From Lactobacillus sp. ESL0785 (GTDB taxonomy: Bacteria; Bacillota; Bacilli; Lactobacillales; Lactobacillaceae), in assembly GCF_029395455.1 (NCBI RefSeq), contig NZ_CP113916.1, forward strand, positions 1,612,001 through 1,676,000: a stretch of DNA of 64,000 bases. Reading direction: 5' to 3'. Each line of letters starts with the position of its first letter. The stretch's first letter is position 1. A program made the translations under genes and the position numbers. The notes below the pieces were generated by a model. The model made no database searches. It saw only the letters and a list, made by a program, of their open reading frames with translations, and was not told where the DNA came from. Positions 38,229-46,746 of this stretch are shown here, piece after piece.

Positions 38229-38471
38229 ATGAGCAAAAAGAAAATAACACTAAATGAAAAAACAGAGAAATTAGCAGAAAAATATCTTGAAGTAACTAAA
38301 ACTGATATGAGTGACCTAGTTAATAAGGCACTGCAAGCTTTTCTTATTGATCATCTAAGCTCCAATCAAGTTAAAGATGCTTTGCAAGATACTGATAGTA
38401 ACAGTAGTGCAAGTATTAAGTATTCAGAGCACTTATTTAATAGCAATATTGAAGATCTTAATCGCTATTAA
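38229..38471 (+). CDS. small protein, possible ribbon-helix-helix
   Basis: 80 residues. The first 45 fit a ribbon-helix-helix layout: short strand KKITLNE, helix KTEKLAEKYLEVTK, helix MSDLVNKALQAFLIDHL; the C-terminal half is polar and probably disordered. Antitoxins of this form usually have a toxin gene directly downstream, but here a terminator follows. TATAAT-type -10 near 38195 and site GAAAGGTGAG give a sound expression unit. Identification is tentative. Confidence 0.6.
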   Translation: MSKKKITLNEKTEKLAEKYLEVTKTDMSDLVNKALQAFLIDHLSSNQVKDALQDTDSNSSASIKYSEHLFNSNIEDLNRY

Positions 38472-38476
38472 TGATA

Positions 38477-38513
38477 TAAAAAAGGGTAGGAATAATTCCT
38501 ACCCTTTTTATTT
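38477..38513. terminator. bidirectional terminator
   Basis: AAAAAAGGGTAGGAAT/ATTCCTACCCTTTTTAT stem between converging genes. Confidence 0.9.
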
Positions 38514-38525
38514 AATTTTAAATTC

Positions 38526-39269
38526 TTACTTACTAAATTGTTCACCAGCTAAATTACGATAAAAATTAGCCTTAGTTGTTTGAACATACGGTGCTAACAC
38601 TAAGCCACCAAGCCCCATAAATAAATTACCAGTAATCGAATATACAACCGGATAATAGGAATTTAAATTAATAATTAGACCAAAAAGATAGCCAATCAGT
38701 ATTCCACAACCAAATAAAAGGATATACCAACCCCAAAAACTAAGATCAAGTACAAATAATTCCCACTTATGACCGCGCATCAACTCTTTACTAGCTGTAA
38801 TACCCGCAGTAAAGCTAACTTTTTTACCACTATCAGCCATATCTTTAACAATATACGGTGTCAGCGCATAAGAATACCCCTTGATTGCTCCCGGAATTAT
38901 TAATAACAAAGTCCACAACAATTCAAAGATTATTTGCATCAGATAATTCAATAATTCAGGAACAAATAAATTAGCAGCAAAGACCGAAAAAGCTGACTTA
39001 ATAACACCATCTTTTTTACCATCACGCAAATTTAAAAAAGTAATTGCATAACTCTCAGTCAAAAAGCTAACAAAAATCATTAAAATAAATTCAAGCAGCA
39101 GGTCTAACAACCATTTGGATATATCATTAAAATCAATGTTAGCTGTAAAAATACCTGAACTTGAAATAAGTGAACTGATTATAAAAACAATTGCAACTAC
39201 TCCCGCAGCCCACAGCCAATTGCCATGCAGCTGCTTTTTTGCTTCTTGTTTTAATTCTACTCTAGTCAT
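38526..39269 (-). CDS. DUF975 family membrane protein
   Basis: 247 residues from the ATG at 39269, six bases after AGAAGG. It opens MTRVELKQEAKKQLHGNW, the DUF975 start, followed by about six helices and the family phrase SYALTPYIVKDM then a RGHKWELFVLDLSFWGWYI block. Function unknown in the family. Promoter TTGACT / TATAAT, 16-bp spacer, right after the terminator of the small RNA upstream. Confidence 0.85.
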   Translation of the reverse strand: MTRVELKQEAKKQLHGNWLWAAGVVAIVFIISSLISSSGIFTANIDFNDISKWLLDLLLEFILMIFVSFLTESYAITFLNLRDGKKDGVIKSAFSVFAANLFVPELLNYLMQIIFELLWTLLLIIPGAIKGYSYALTPYIVKDMADSGKKVSFTAGITASKELMRGHKWELFVLDLSFWGWYILLFGCGILIGYLFGLIINLNSYYPVVYSITGNLFMGLGGLVLAPYVQTTKANFYRNLAGEQFSK

Positions 39270-39345
39270 TGCCAGCCTTCTTTCCAATTATTTATATCAG
39301 GCATTATACTCTCCTTATAGTCTAAGTCAAGTACATTTATGATAC

Positions 39346-39474
39346 AAAAAAAGCCTAGTTCCACCAACATCGGAACTAAGCTCACACAGCGTTGTGCCGT
39401 CACTACTGACCACATATAGAAATTAGCATTTTCGCTACCGGAGAAAATGATTACTTTCTCGGTGGCGGCACAAC
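39346..39474 (-). ncRNA. candidate small RNA with own promoter and terminator
   Basis: About 129 nt on the minus strand, no reading frame. It begins with GTTGTGCCG (39474-39466), which pairs perfectly with CGGCACAAC (39399-39391), closing a 66-nt multibranch region that includes an ACCG(A)GAAA / TTTTCTCCGGT hairpin. After this domain comes an intrinsic terminator (stem AGCTTAGTTCC/GGAACTAGGCT then seven T's). It matches no RNA class that I recognise (not 6S, SRP, tmRNA, RNase P or T-box by motif). Confidence 0.7.
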
Positions 39475-39477
39475 AAA

Positions 39478-39506
39478 ATTTTAGCATGCAATTACCCAAA
39501 AGACAA
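39478..39506 (-). promoter_or_regulatory. promoter of the small RNA
   Basis: TTGTCT (39506-39501) and TAAAAT (39483-39478), exactly 17 bp apart, placing the start at the base of the long RNA stem. Confidence 0.7.
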
Positions 39507-39509
39507 GGC

Positions 39510-40484
39510 TTAACCTGTCATATTTTCATTACTTGTTTTATAACCAATCAACTGCATCATGATCTGATCAATTTTTGGCTTCAGAAAATCGAACTGACCA
39601 TCCTTAGTTTGGTTAGACTGAATCACAATTAATGTTTGCCCATTATTTGTTGTCCGCATAAAAGTATAGTAACCTTCACCGGCACCATTAGCTGTTTTTA
39701 ATTTGTGCTTTTCATCATTATATAAGCCACCATTATAGTAACTTGGCGGTTCAGCTGTATAAAGCAGCTTACGACTCTTATTCGATAACATTTTACCAGT
39801 TAAAATATAACGAATTACTTTGGCTAGATCATGATTAGACATTACCACTGACCCTGCACCTAGCTCATCATGAGCCGCGCGTAGAGCCACCTTATGCTTA
39901 ATTACATTCAGTCGACCGTTCTGATAATCCATGCCTGGAACAAGGCAACTAGCAATAATCTTGCTTGGCTTTGACCACAGAAACTCGGTATGCTTCAAGC
40001 CTAGCGGCTTAACATAATTTTCACGGAATAATTGTTCATAGCTTTTACCTGTAATCTGAGAAATAATACCACATAAATACACATAATTTAATGAACTGTA
40101 ATACCACTTACCTAACATCTTATTTTCAAAGATAGTTTTTGTAATATCTCGCTGAATATTATCGCTGTCCGAAACAAAATGCTTGCGACCTAGCTGAGCT
40201 CCTGGCTTAAGCATTAATCCTGCAGTCATCGTCAACAAATTTCTAATTGTGATCTTTTTTGCTCCCGGAATTTCTGGATAAAATTCACTAAGACGATCAC
40301 GTAAACTCAACTTGCCTGCCTGAACTTCTCGCATAACCATTGCTGCCGTCATTGACTTTTGAACAGAATTTATTAAATAACTAGTGTCAGTTGTGTTAGC
40401 TGTTGCATAGTCCAGCAAAGTCTTGCCATTTTGGATAACTAAAACTGAGCCTTTAATTCCCAGAGCCGCAATTTTCTGGCGCAC
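39510..40484 (-). CDS. penicillin-binding-like serine hydrolase of the dlt operon
   Basis: 324 residues, class C beta-lactamase/D-Ala carboxypeptidase fold. Nucleophile and lysine in the SxxK motif SVQKS (about 40-44). The second motif, normally YSN, reads YSSLNY (about 128), so the usual Asn is Ser or displaced by two. No clear signal peptide; the sequence starts directly at the domain. GTG start overlaps the dltD stop (TAGTG), so it is translated with the D-alanylation operon and may act on D-Ala groups of the envelope (inference). Confidence 0.85.
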   Translation of the reverse strand: MRQKIAALGIKGSVLVIQNGKTLLDYATANTTDTSYLINSVQKSMTAAMVMREVQAGKLSLRDRLSEFYPEIPGAKKITIRNLLTMTAGLMLKPGAQLGRKHFVSDSDNIQRDITKTIFENKMLGKWYYSSLNYVYLCGIISQITGKSYEQLFRENYVKPLGLKHTEFLWSKPSKIIASCLVPGMDYQNGRLNVIKHKVALRAAHDELGAGSVVMSNHDLAKVIRYILTGKMLSNKSRKLLYTAEPPSYYNGGLYNDEKHKLKTANGAGEGYYTFMRTTNNGQTLIVIQSNQTKDGQFDFLKPKIDQIMMQLIGYKTSNENMTG

Positions 40485-41791
40485 TAATTTTCTTTTAAAG
40501 ATTCTTTTCGATCAGTATTCACTGGTGTTCTATTGGTTACACTAACTGCATATGGCTTGTTTTGCCACTTTTTAGTGTAAAAATAATTATGCAGATTGTA
40601 GTTATACGGTAAATTTGCCTTCGCCATGAATGGCTTAACTGACCGATCAACTGCAACCCATCCACGCCAACCAAGGTGAATTGTATCTTCCATAAAATAC
40701 TTTTTGCCACCAAATCTCGATAAGTCATCAACATTGGTAAAACCTTGACTAGCCAATTGGTACTTAATTTTAGAAACTGATTTTTGGTACATTTTTTGTG
40801 ATAAACCAGTATAATTAGACCACTTTTGGTTAATTGGCGGAATAATAAACAGAACATTTGTATGCTGCTTAGCAAATTGACGTAGCATCAATTCAAAATC
40901 ACTATATTCAGCTGACTTTGTATAGTCAAAACTAATTTGACTATTCTTTAGCTTCCGTAAATTTTTCTTATCAAGTCGTGACCTAAAGAAACTATTATTA
41001 ATTCCAAAATCATTAGAATTAGTATGAATTGCAGCTTGCTGGTCAGCAACCCGATTAAGTTCCGCAATTGAATAATTAGCAGGTAGCAATTTAGCCCGTT
41101 CATGAATTTTTTGAATTCGATCACGTAATTGAAAAGTACTGAAGAACTTATCTTCATTATTTAACATTTGCCGCTGATTTTCTAAAATTAAACGCTGCAT
41201 TGAGGTTAATTTTTGACCTGCCGCAATTTTATCCATTCCAGACCTAATCTCACCCTTAACTTCAGGCATCTGCAAAAAGCGTTTGGCTGCATAACGATTA
41301 GCTAGATTGTTTTTCTTTACGCCAAGCAAAAAGTTACATGCCTGCAGCGGTGAATAGTAGAGAGCAAAGGCATTGGGATCCTGCCCTTTTTTCGTAAACC
41401 ATTGAGGTGAAATAATAACAACTGCTTTTTTATTCTTTAATTGTTGAGCCGTTCCCTGCATCCCTAAAAATTGAGCTAAAGATTGACTGCCTGGCCCACC
41501 CAACAAAAACGGGCGGTAATTGCGGTGATACTTTTCTGCCAAAACACTAGGATGGAGCGGATCCATCCGCGACAATTCACTTGAACCATAGAACGGAACG
41601 TAGCCATCATCAAAAGCATTTTGCTTCATGCGCGAGCCTTTGAAGATCGTCGTTGTCTGTGAATTAGCTGCCTGATAGATTGAAGCTTTAGAAAAAGTTC
41701 TCTCCCAAGGCAAAAGTAAGATCACCAACAGCAAAATTATAGCACAGAGAACCGGGCCAAAAATTTGCCATAAGCGGCGTTTGTTACTCAT
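40484..41791 (-). CDS. dltD: D-alanyl transfer protein DltD
   Basis: 435 residues. One N-terminal membrane anchor (about 10-28), then an extracellular SGNH-like domain: Ser in FYGSSELSRMDPLHPS (about 70) and Asp/His in DTIHLGWRGW near 375. It passes D-alanine to lipoteichoic acid. Overlaps dltC by 8 bp. Confidence 0.96.
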   Translation of the reverse strand: MSNKRRLWQIFGPVLCAIILLLVILLLPWERTFSKASIYQAANSQTTTIFKGSRMKQNAFDDGYVPFYGSSELSRMDPLHPSVLAEKYHRNYRPFLLGGPGSQSLAQFLGMQGTAQQLKNKKAVVIISPQWFTKKGQDPNAFALYYSPLQACNFLLGVKKNNLANRYAAKRFLQMPEVKGEIRSGMDKIAAGQKLTSMQRLILENQRQMLNNEDKFFSTFQLRDRIQKIHERAKLLPANYSIAELNRVADQQAAIHTNSNDFGINNSFFRSRLDKKNLRKLKNSQISFDYTKSAEYSDFELMLRQFAKQHTNVLFIIPPINQKWSNYTGLSQKMYQKSVSKIKYQLASQGFTNVDDLSRFGGKKYFMEDTIHLGWRGWVAVDRSVKPFMAKANLPYNYNLHNYFYTKKWQNKPYAVSVTNRTPVNTDRKESLKEN

Positions 41792-42023
41792 TTTCTAAAT
41801 TTTCCACCTTTGCCACAATCTTAGCTGGTGTATTCCATTCTGTTCTGTCAAATTCTGAAACAGGAACATCAATTTCAAATTTTTCTTGCAAGCTAAGTAA
41901 CATTTGTACACTAGCCATTGAATCCATTAAGCCATTAGAAAAAATATCTTCGTCCATCTTATCTGACAAATCTTCGCCAGTTAAATCTTGTAAAATAGCT
42001 AAAACTTCTTTTTTGGTATCCAT
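41784..42023 (-). CDS. dltC: D-alanine carrier protein
   Basis: 79 residues, acyl-carrier fold. The phosphopantetheine serine is in GLMDSMASVQML (about residue 36). Carries D-Ala from DltA to DltB. Confidence 0.97.
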   Translation of the reverse strand: MDTKKEVLAILQDLTGEDLSDKMDEDIFSNGLMDSMASVQMLLSLQEKFEIDVPVSEFDRTEWNTPAKIVAKVENLENE

Positions 42024-42051
42024 AATATAACCTCTTAATTAAATTTCTTCT

Positions 42052-43290
42052 CTACTTCCAACCGAACCATAATTGGCTAAGAAAACCAGAGAAAATCAGA
42101 AAACTGAAACAAACAACATTAAATGTTAAGAAAATAGCAAACCATTTCGTAAACTTATTTGATGGCAATTGCCCCTGATGCTTTTTCTTAAATCTAATCC
42201 AATAATCATTAATAATAATTGCCGTTGCGTGAAAGGCACCATAAACAATGTAGTACCATGTCAAGCCATGCCAAAAACCCATGATTAAAAACAACAGAAA
42301 GTATGATACTTGCGATAATCTAATCCGATTCTTGAACAATTTTTTCTTCATTGCAAAGAAAGTGAACCGCATATAAATGTAATCACGGAACCAGAAGGAC
42401 AAAGTCATGTGCCAACGATTCCAGAATTCCTTGATATTTTGCGAAATAAATGGTTTGTTAAAGTTCATTGGTGTATGAATTCCCATAAAATAGGAAATCG
42501 ATACAGCAAATAATGAATAACCAGCAAAATCAAAGAACAAATACATACTGTAGCAGTACATATAGGCAACAACCCACCAGGATAATTTTAAGCCACCTGC
42601 AGCAGTACCGGCGATTAAGGCCAACTTGCTAATCCGCGGCAGCCAATATGTCCCAAAGAACCAGCCTAAAACGAATTTATACAAAAATCCTTGAAATAAA
42701 TAACGAACAGCATGTGCTAAGTCATCAACATATTGTTCTCTTTTTGGCGCCGTATCACAATCTTTAGCAAATCTACGATAACGATCAATTGGTCCTGATG
42801 AAAGTGTCGGAAAGAATAATAGAAAACGCAGATACGTGCCAAGATTAACATCTTTGATTGCACCATCACGAATTTCCATGATAACTTGCACTGTTTTAAA
42901 GGTAATATACGAAATTCCTAAAAAGGCAAGGACACCCGGAATTTGCGCCTTCGGAAAAGCCGTCTGTATCTTAACTAACACTAACGGCATAATTGCTACA
43001 ATTACAGCTAGGTAAAAGACCCACGTCTTATTTTTACCCACCTTACGATAGTGCAAGTAGCCATACGTCAGTAGTAATTCAATTGCCAGATAAATTAATA
43101 AGCTGACACCTTGCTGCCACTTAGTACCGTCAAAAATTAAGAATAAGAAAACTACTGAAAAAATAACTTCGTAGCTTTTTAACCGGTGGCCGTAATATAA
43201 ACTGATAATCATCGGCAACAAACCAATAATTAAGTAGATAAAATACTGCGGATTCCCATAAGGCTGCAAGTTAATGAAGTTAAAGCCCAC
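42052..43290 (-). CDS. dltB: MBOAT D-alanyl transferase DltB
   Basis: 412 residues, about eleven helices. MBOAT motif with RWHMTLSFWFRDYIYMRF (about 300-316) and catalytic His in FWHGLTWYYIVYG (about 345). GTG start overlaps the dltA stop (TAGTG). Confidence 0.97.
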   Translation of the reverse strand: MGFNFINLQPYGNPQYFIYLIIGLLPMIISLYYGHRLKSYEVIFSVVFLFLIFDGTKWQQGVSLLIYLAIELLLTYGYLHYRKVGKNKTWVFYLAVIVAIMPLVLVKIQTAFPKAQIPGVLAFLGISYITFKTVQVIMEIRDGAIKDVNLGTYLRFLLFFPTLSSGPIDRYRRFAKDCDTAPKREQYVDDLAHAVRYLFQGFLYKFVLGWFFGTYWLPRISKLALIAGTAAGGLKLSWWVVAYMYCYSMYLFFDFAGYSLFAVSISYFMGIHTPMNFNKPFISQNIKEFWNRWHMTLSFWFRDYIYMRFTFFAMKKKLFKNRIRLSQVSYFLLFLIMGFWHGLTWYYIVYGAFHATAIIINDYWIRFKKKHQGQLPSNKFTKWFAIFLTFNVVCFSFLIFSGFLSQLWFGWK

Positions 43291-44804
43291 TACTCATTAA
43301 CCTCCTTAATTACAGCTTTAATGTCGACCTTACCGTTTTGTGAAACTGGCAATTGGTCGCGGTAAACAAAACGTTGCGGAATCATGTATGGCATCAAGCC
43401 AGCAGCCAAGTCAGCGCGAATTGCTTTCGTAATTTCATCTTCTGAATATTGCTCTTTAACACCATCTTTTAATTCAATTTCGGCAACAATCTGTTTAACT
43501 GTATGATCTTTATTATATTTTGGCGCAGCAACACCATGATCAACAAACTTATTTTTACCAAGGTAATGATTGATTTCTTCAAGTTCAATACGGTAACCGT
43601 TAAACTTAATTTGAAAATCAATACGGCCACGATAAAAGAGCATATCACCGTCAAAGAAGCCTTCATCACCAGAACGGTGCGTCATGTACTCGTCAGCTGG
43701 ATCTTTAAAGAACCCTTTAGCTGTCTTTTCTGGATTATTCAAATATCCTCGAGAAACACTAGGTCCTTCAATCAAAACCTCACCTTCATTAGGTTGATCT
43801 CCCTTAGATTTATCAATTGTAATTCTAGTATCTTCTTTAACTTTACCAATTGGTAAACGGTCATATTTGGCAAGCACGTCAGCAGTAATTTCAACTTGCG
43901 TGACAGCAACCGTGGCCTCAGTTGGACCATAAGTGTTAAAGATTTTACTATTGGGAAATTTCTTCTTAAGCATTGCGACTTCTGTATGCGGTAATTCCTC
44001 TCCACAGAACAGAAAATGCGTCAAATCTGGATGGTGCGCGCCGTCAAAAGTCTTATCCAAAAAGCACATTTGTGCAAATGATGGTGTCGAAACCCATACG
44101 TTAAATTGCAATTTTGGCATTGTTACAAATAATTGTGCAAAATTCTGCGTTACCTCATGTGGCAAAACAACTAGCTTGCCCGCACCAACCAATGCTGGAT
44201 ACAAACTCATAACCGAAAGGTCAAACGAATACGGAGCTTGAACTAAGAAACTTGGGTGCTCTGGCAAAGCAAAGTCTGTCATTTCCCAATTAACAAAGCT
44301 GAGCAGATTGTCATGACTAATTTGAACACCCTTAGGCTTGCCACTAGTTCCTGAAGTAAAAATAATATAGAAATTATCTTTACCTTTAACAAAGTTAGCA
44401 GGATCAATAGCAAAATCGCCGTCTTCAACATCACTAGGACTAACAACCTGCAAATTTGATAAATTGATTTCAGGCAGTTTATCAATTGCCAAAACTACTT
44501 GTGCCTGTGATACGTCTTGGATCATCACCAATCTTTCAGCATTAGAATAACTAGCAATTGGAATATAAGCATGTCCTGACTTAACACAACCCAAAAAACT
44601 GGCAATCATTTCAAAAGTTTGACCACCCCAAATCATAATTGGACTGCCTGCAGGAATAGCTAAGTTAGCAATTTTATGTGCCCAGGCATCTGAACGTTTC
44701 TTGAGGTCGCCATAAGTGTTAGTTTGACCGAGATAGTCGTAAACAATCCGCTTAGGATCGGCTGCGGCAATTTCATCAATTTTCTTAATTACATCTTTAA
44801 TCAT
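43290..44804 (-). CDS. dltA: D-alanine-poly(phosphoribitol/glycerol) ligase
   Basis: 504 residues, adenylation enzyme. IIFTSGTSGKPKGVQISH (about 148-165) is the P-loop, NTYGPTEATVAVT the A5 core and the last lysine motif QNGKVDIKA lies near 494. Activates D-Ala and loads DltC. Site AAGGTGGTG lies in the 14-bp gap after dltX. Confidence 0.97.
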   Translation of the reverse strand: MIKDVIKKIDEIAAADPKRIVYDYLGQTNTYGDLKKRSDAWAHKIANLAIPAGSPIMIWGGQTFEMIASFLGCVKSGHAYIPIASYSNAERLVMIQDVSQAQVVLAIDKLPEINLSNLQVVSPSDVEDGDFAIDPANFVKGKDNFYIIFTSGTSGKPKGVQISHDNLLSFVNWEMTDFALPEHPSFLVQAPYSFDLSVMSLYPALVGAGKLVVLPHEVTQNFAQLFVTMPKLQFNVWVSTPSFAQMCFLDKTFDGAHHPDLTHFLFCGEELPHTEVAMLKKKFPNSKIFNTYGPTEATVAVTQVEITADVLAKYDRLPIGKVKEDTRITIDKSKGDQPNEGEVLIEGPSVSRGYLNNPEKTAKGFFKDPADEYMTHRSGDEGFFDGDMLFYRGRIDFQIKFNGYRIELEEINHYLGKNKFVDHGVAAPKYNKDHTVKQIVAEIELKDGVKEQYSEDEITKAIRADLAAGLMPYMIPQRFVYRDQLPVSQNGKVDIKAVIKEVNE

Positions 44805-44818
44805 TTTTATACACCACC

Positions 44819-44971
44819 TTAAAATTCGTCGTAAATAAAGTGAACCGAAGTAAGGCCGCTATATTGATACAAATAGATTAGTGCCATTAAGATAACACAA
44901 TAAATAATTGTCGTCAGAACAAACTTTCCTATTCGTTTGCCGCGCGAATCGATTTTCTCTTTTTTATCCAT
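44819..44971 (-). CDS. dltX: DltX small membrane protein
   Basis: 50 residues, easily missed. Polar basic N-terminus (MDKKEKIDSRGKRIGKF), one membrane helix (TTIIYCVILMALIYLYQY) and the conserved C-terminal tail HFIYDEF that marks DltX, needed for D-alanylation. First gene of dltXABCD; site GAGGGAG. Confidence 0.95.
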   Translation of the reverse strand: MDKKEKIDSRGKRIGKFVLTTIIYCVILMALIYLYQYSGLTSVHFIYDEF

Positions 44972-45070
44972 ATGTCTCCCTCAATAACAATAAATATACT
45001 ATTGACTATAGTACTACAGATGCCGAATAACCCAATATTTCGAACGGATATTTTACCAAATTTAAACAAT

Positions 45071-45409
45071 TTATCTATCTGGTGGTTGCTTGTTCATCTT
45101 GCAACAAGCGTTATAAGCAAAGCACAGTGAAATAAATACAATTAGCGAAATAAAAATTAACGCAAAAATCGCTAGCAGCATTAGGTTACGCGGCTGTTGC
45201 CAGCGCACGTTGTTTGCTGTCGTTAACAAATAAACTGCAAACAGCACAATGATACCTAATTCTATCCCAAACCACAATGTATAATCAGCTAATCCCATCT
45301 GCTTGGCCGTTTGAATAACTAATAACCAAGCAGAAGCCGGAATTAAGCAAAACCAGCCGGAAAATCGCAGCCAAAAAATAATTTTTTTACGGGCTTTTTG
45401 CTGTTCCAT
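45071..45409 (-). CDS. small membrane protein, function unknown
   Basis: 112 residues with three helices (about 12-32, 40-63, 72-98) and a short Cys-containing tail FAYNACCKMNKQPPDR. No recognised family. Good site AAGGAG. It lies 100 bp upstream of the dlt operon on the same strand and may share its transcript. Confidence 0.65.
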   Translation of the reverse strand: MEQQKARKKIIFWLRFSGWFCLIPASAWLLVIQTAKQMGLADYTLWFGIELGIIVLFAVYLLTTANNVRWQQPRNLMLLAIFALIFISLIVFISLCFAYNACCKMNKQPPDR

Positions 45410-45549
45410 TTTTGCTCCTTAATTACTTTCAAATAACAATTCTATGCAAATTACTATCATTATAACATTGCAATGCCAGTGAACCATTTTACGTAATAGA
45501 AAAATTGCTTATTTATAAAATTCGTCATACTTTTTTCACATTTAACAGT

Positions 45550-45725
45550 TATACTAAAAGAGTAATTAATAAGAATTAAGATTCTCATTACATTACAACT
45601 CAACTTTTTTGTTTTTCATTCATACTCCTCCAAGTATAAATAATAATGAAAAAACCGAAATGACTTTATAAGTCAATTTCATATCTATCCCTTTCGACTC
45701 ACGTGTGTTGCGTGAGTTTTTCTTT
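45550..45725 (+). ncRNA. candidate sRNA A with anti-Shine-Dalgarno loop
   Basis: -10 TATACT (45550-45555, weak -35). The RNA of about 160 nt contains a hairpin ATACT/AGTAT (45622-45637) whose loop is CCTCCA, preceded by CATTCAT; together they can pair with an SD plus AUG such as GGAGGAGTATGAATG. A second hairpin follows (GAAATGACTT / AAGTCAATTTC, 45657-45680), then a terminator ACTCACG/CGTGAGT (45697-45717) with a U-rich tail. No reading frame. Paralogue of sRNA B, 90 bp downstream. Confidence 0.65.
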
Positions 45726-45783
45726 CTCTTTAATGGTTCTGAAGAAATTCTTTACTCTTTCATAAGAGTTTTTACACGCTAAT

Positions 45784-45920
45784 TTCACAATTTGAGGTTA
45801 TTATAGATAATATAGTAAGTCAAAAGACTTACTATATACTCCCACTTTTTTATTTCATTCATTCTTACTCCTTCAAAGTAGATGAAAACTAACAGGCTCG
45901 CAATTTTTGCGAGCCTTTTC
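45784..45920 (+). ncRNA. candidate sRNA B with anti-Shine-Dalgarno loop
   Basis: Promoter TTCACA (45784-45789) and GATAAT (45806-45811), 16 bp apart. The RNA of about 105 nt opens with a perfect hairpin TATAGTAAGTC/GACTTACTATA (45811-45836), then a C/U-rich stretch ACTTTTTTATTTCATTCATT and a hairpin TACT/AGTA with loop CCTTCAA (45866-45880), and ends in a terminator AGGCTCGCA/TGCGAGCCT (45894-45915). Its core aligns with sRNA A. Anti-SD plus anti-AUG design resembles streptococcal csRNAs. Confidence 0.65.
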
Positions 45921-45964
45921 CCTTTTATTTGGTACTTTTTAACAATAGTGAAAGGATTTTAATA

Positions 45965-46450
45965 ATGTTCTCACCAGTAATTGAACGTTTAATTCAAGAA
46001 AAAGCAGGTTCGTTTTTAATTCCCGCAACACGAATTGCCTTCGTTTACGACGATAATCCGCTCTACCACGCATTTTTGATTTTAACACGTGTAAAATATT
46101 CCAAAATCCCCGTTCTTGACCAGCAAAATCATGTTGTTGGCTTACTTAGCTTAGCAATGATTACAGATAAGATGATGAAAACAGATAAGATTTCACTTGA
46201 TCCGCTAACAGAATTACAGGTTAAGGATGTGATGCAGGTAGATTTTCCTAAGATTAATTTTGCCCAAACAACTTTAGAAGTCCAATTGCACCTCTTAGTC
46301 GACAATGCCTTTTTGCCTGTTGTTAATGATCATGATGTCTTCCAAGGATTATTAACTAGACGTGAATGGATCAAAGTATTTAATTACATTGCACATAATT
46401 TTGATAGCAAATATAAAGTAACATCTATCACAAAAAATAGTGATATTTAA
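45965..46450 (+). CDS. cbpB: CBS-domain protein, CbpB-like
   Basis: 161 residues from the ATG at 45965 (site AAAGGA). Two CBS motifs: KIPVLDQQNHVVGLLSLAMI (about 47-66) and AFLPVVNDHDVFQGLLTRREWIK (about 113-135). This two-CBS layout is that of CbpB/YkuL, which binds cyclic di-AMP in Firmicutes and signals potassium/osmotic and stringent states. Ligand assignment is by family resemblance. Confidence 0.82.
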   Translation: MFSPVIERLIQEKAGSFLIPATRIAFVYDDNPLYHAFLILTRVKYSKIPVLDQQNHVVGLLSLAMITDKMMKTDKISLDPLTELQVKDVMQVDFPKINFAQTTLEVQLHLLVDNAFLPVVNDHDVFQGLLTRREWIKVFNYIAHNFDSKYKVTSITKNSDI

Positions 46451-46746
46451 AACTACAAAATATTTTTTGCTTATTTTTAACTTTTTTTAGCACTTTTATT
46501 TAAACTGTATTATAATAACTAACAACAAGAGTAAATTAGTTTAAGTTCTTTTGTATATGCTGGTTTTGTTAGTACATAATTCATAAATAATTTGGTTTAA
46601 ATATACATTTTATGAGTTATATACACAATTATAATTATTACTATTGCTTAGCAATAATTAGATAACATTTTTATAATATTGTTGTATTAAGCGTCATAAA
46701 ATAAGATAACATCTTATTTAATTAGTTAGAATAGGAAGAAACTAAA
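46451..46746. other. AT-rich leader region
   Basis: No gene. A long-range pair ACTAACAA / TTGTTAGT (about 46520-46580), the dyad ATTGCTTAGCAAT (46642-46654) and the hairpin ATAAGATAACATCTTAT (46702-46718) could structure the leader of the next gene. No terminator. Confidence 0.3.

Noticed and set aside
39346..39474. 6S, SRP or T-box RNA
   Set aside because: No SRP domain IV motif, no T-box sequence, no long central-bubble rod as in 6S; left unassigned.
45600..45880. Short minus-strand frames (MNEKQKS; MNEIKKWEYIV...) behind GGAGG-like sites, suggesting type I toxins
   Set aside because: The SD-like runs are the complement of plus-strand CCTCC/CCTTC loops in units with plus-strand terminators; the peptides are not conserved between the two units. 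Kept as sRNAs.
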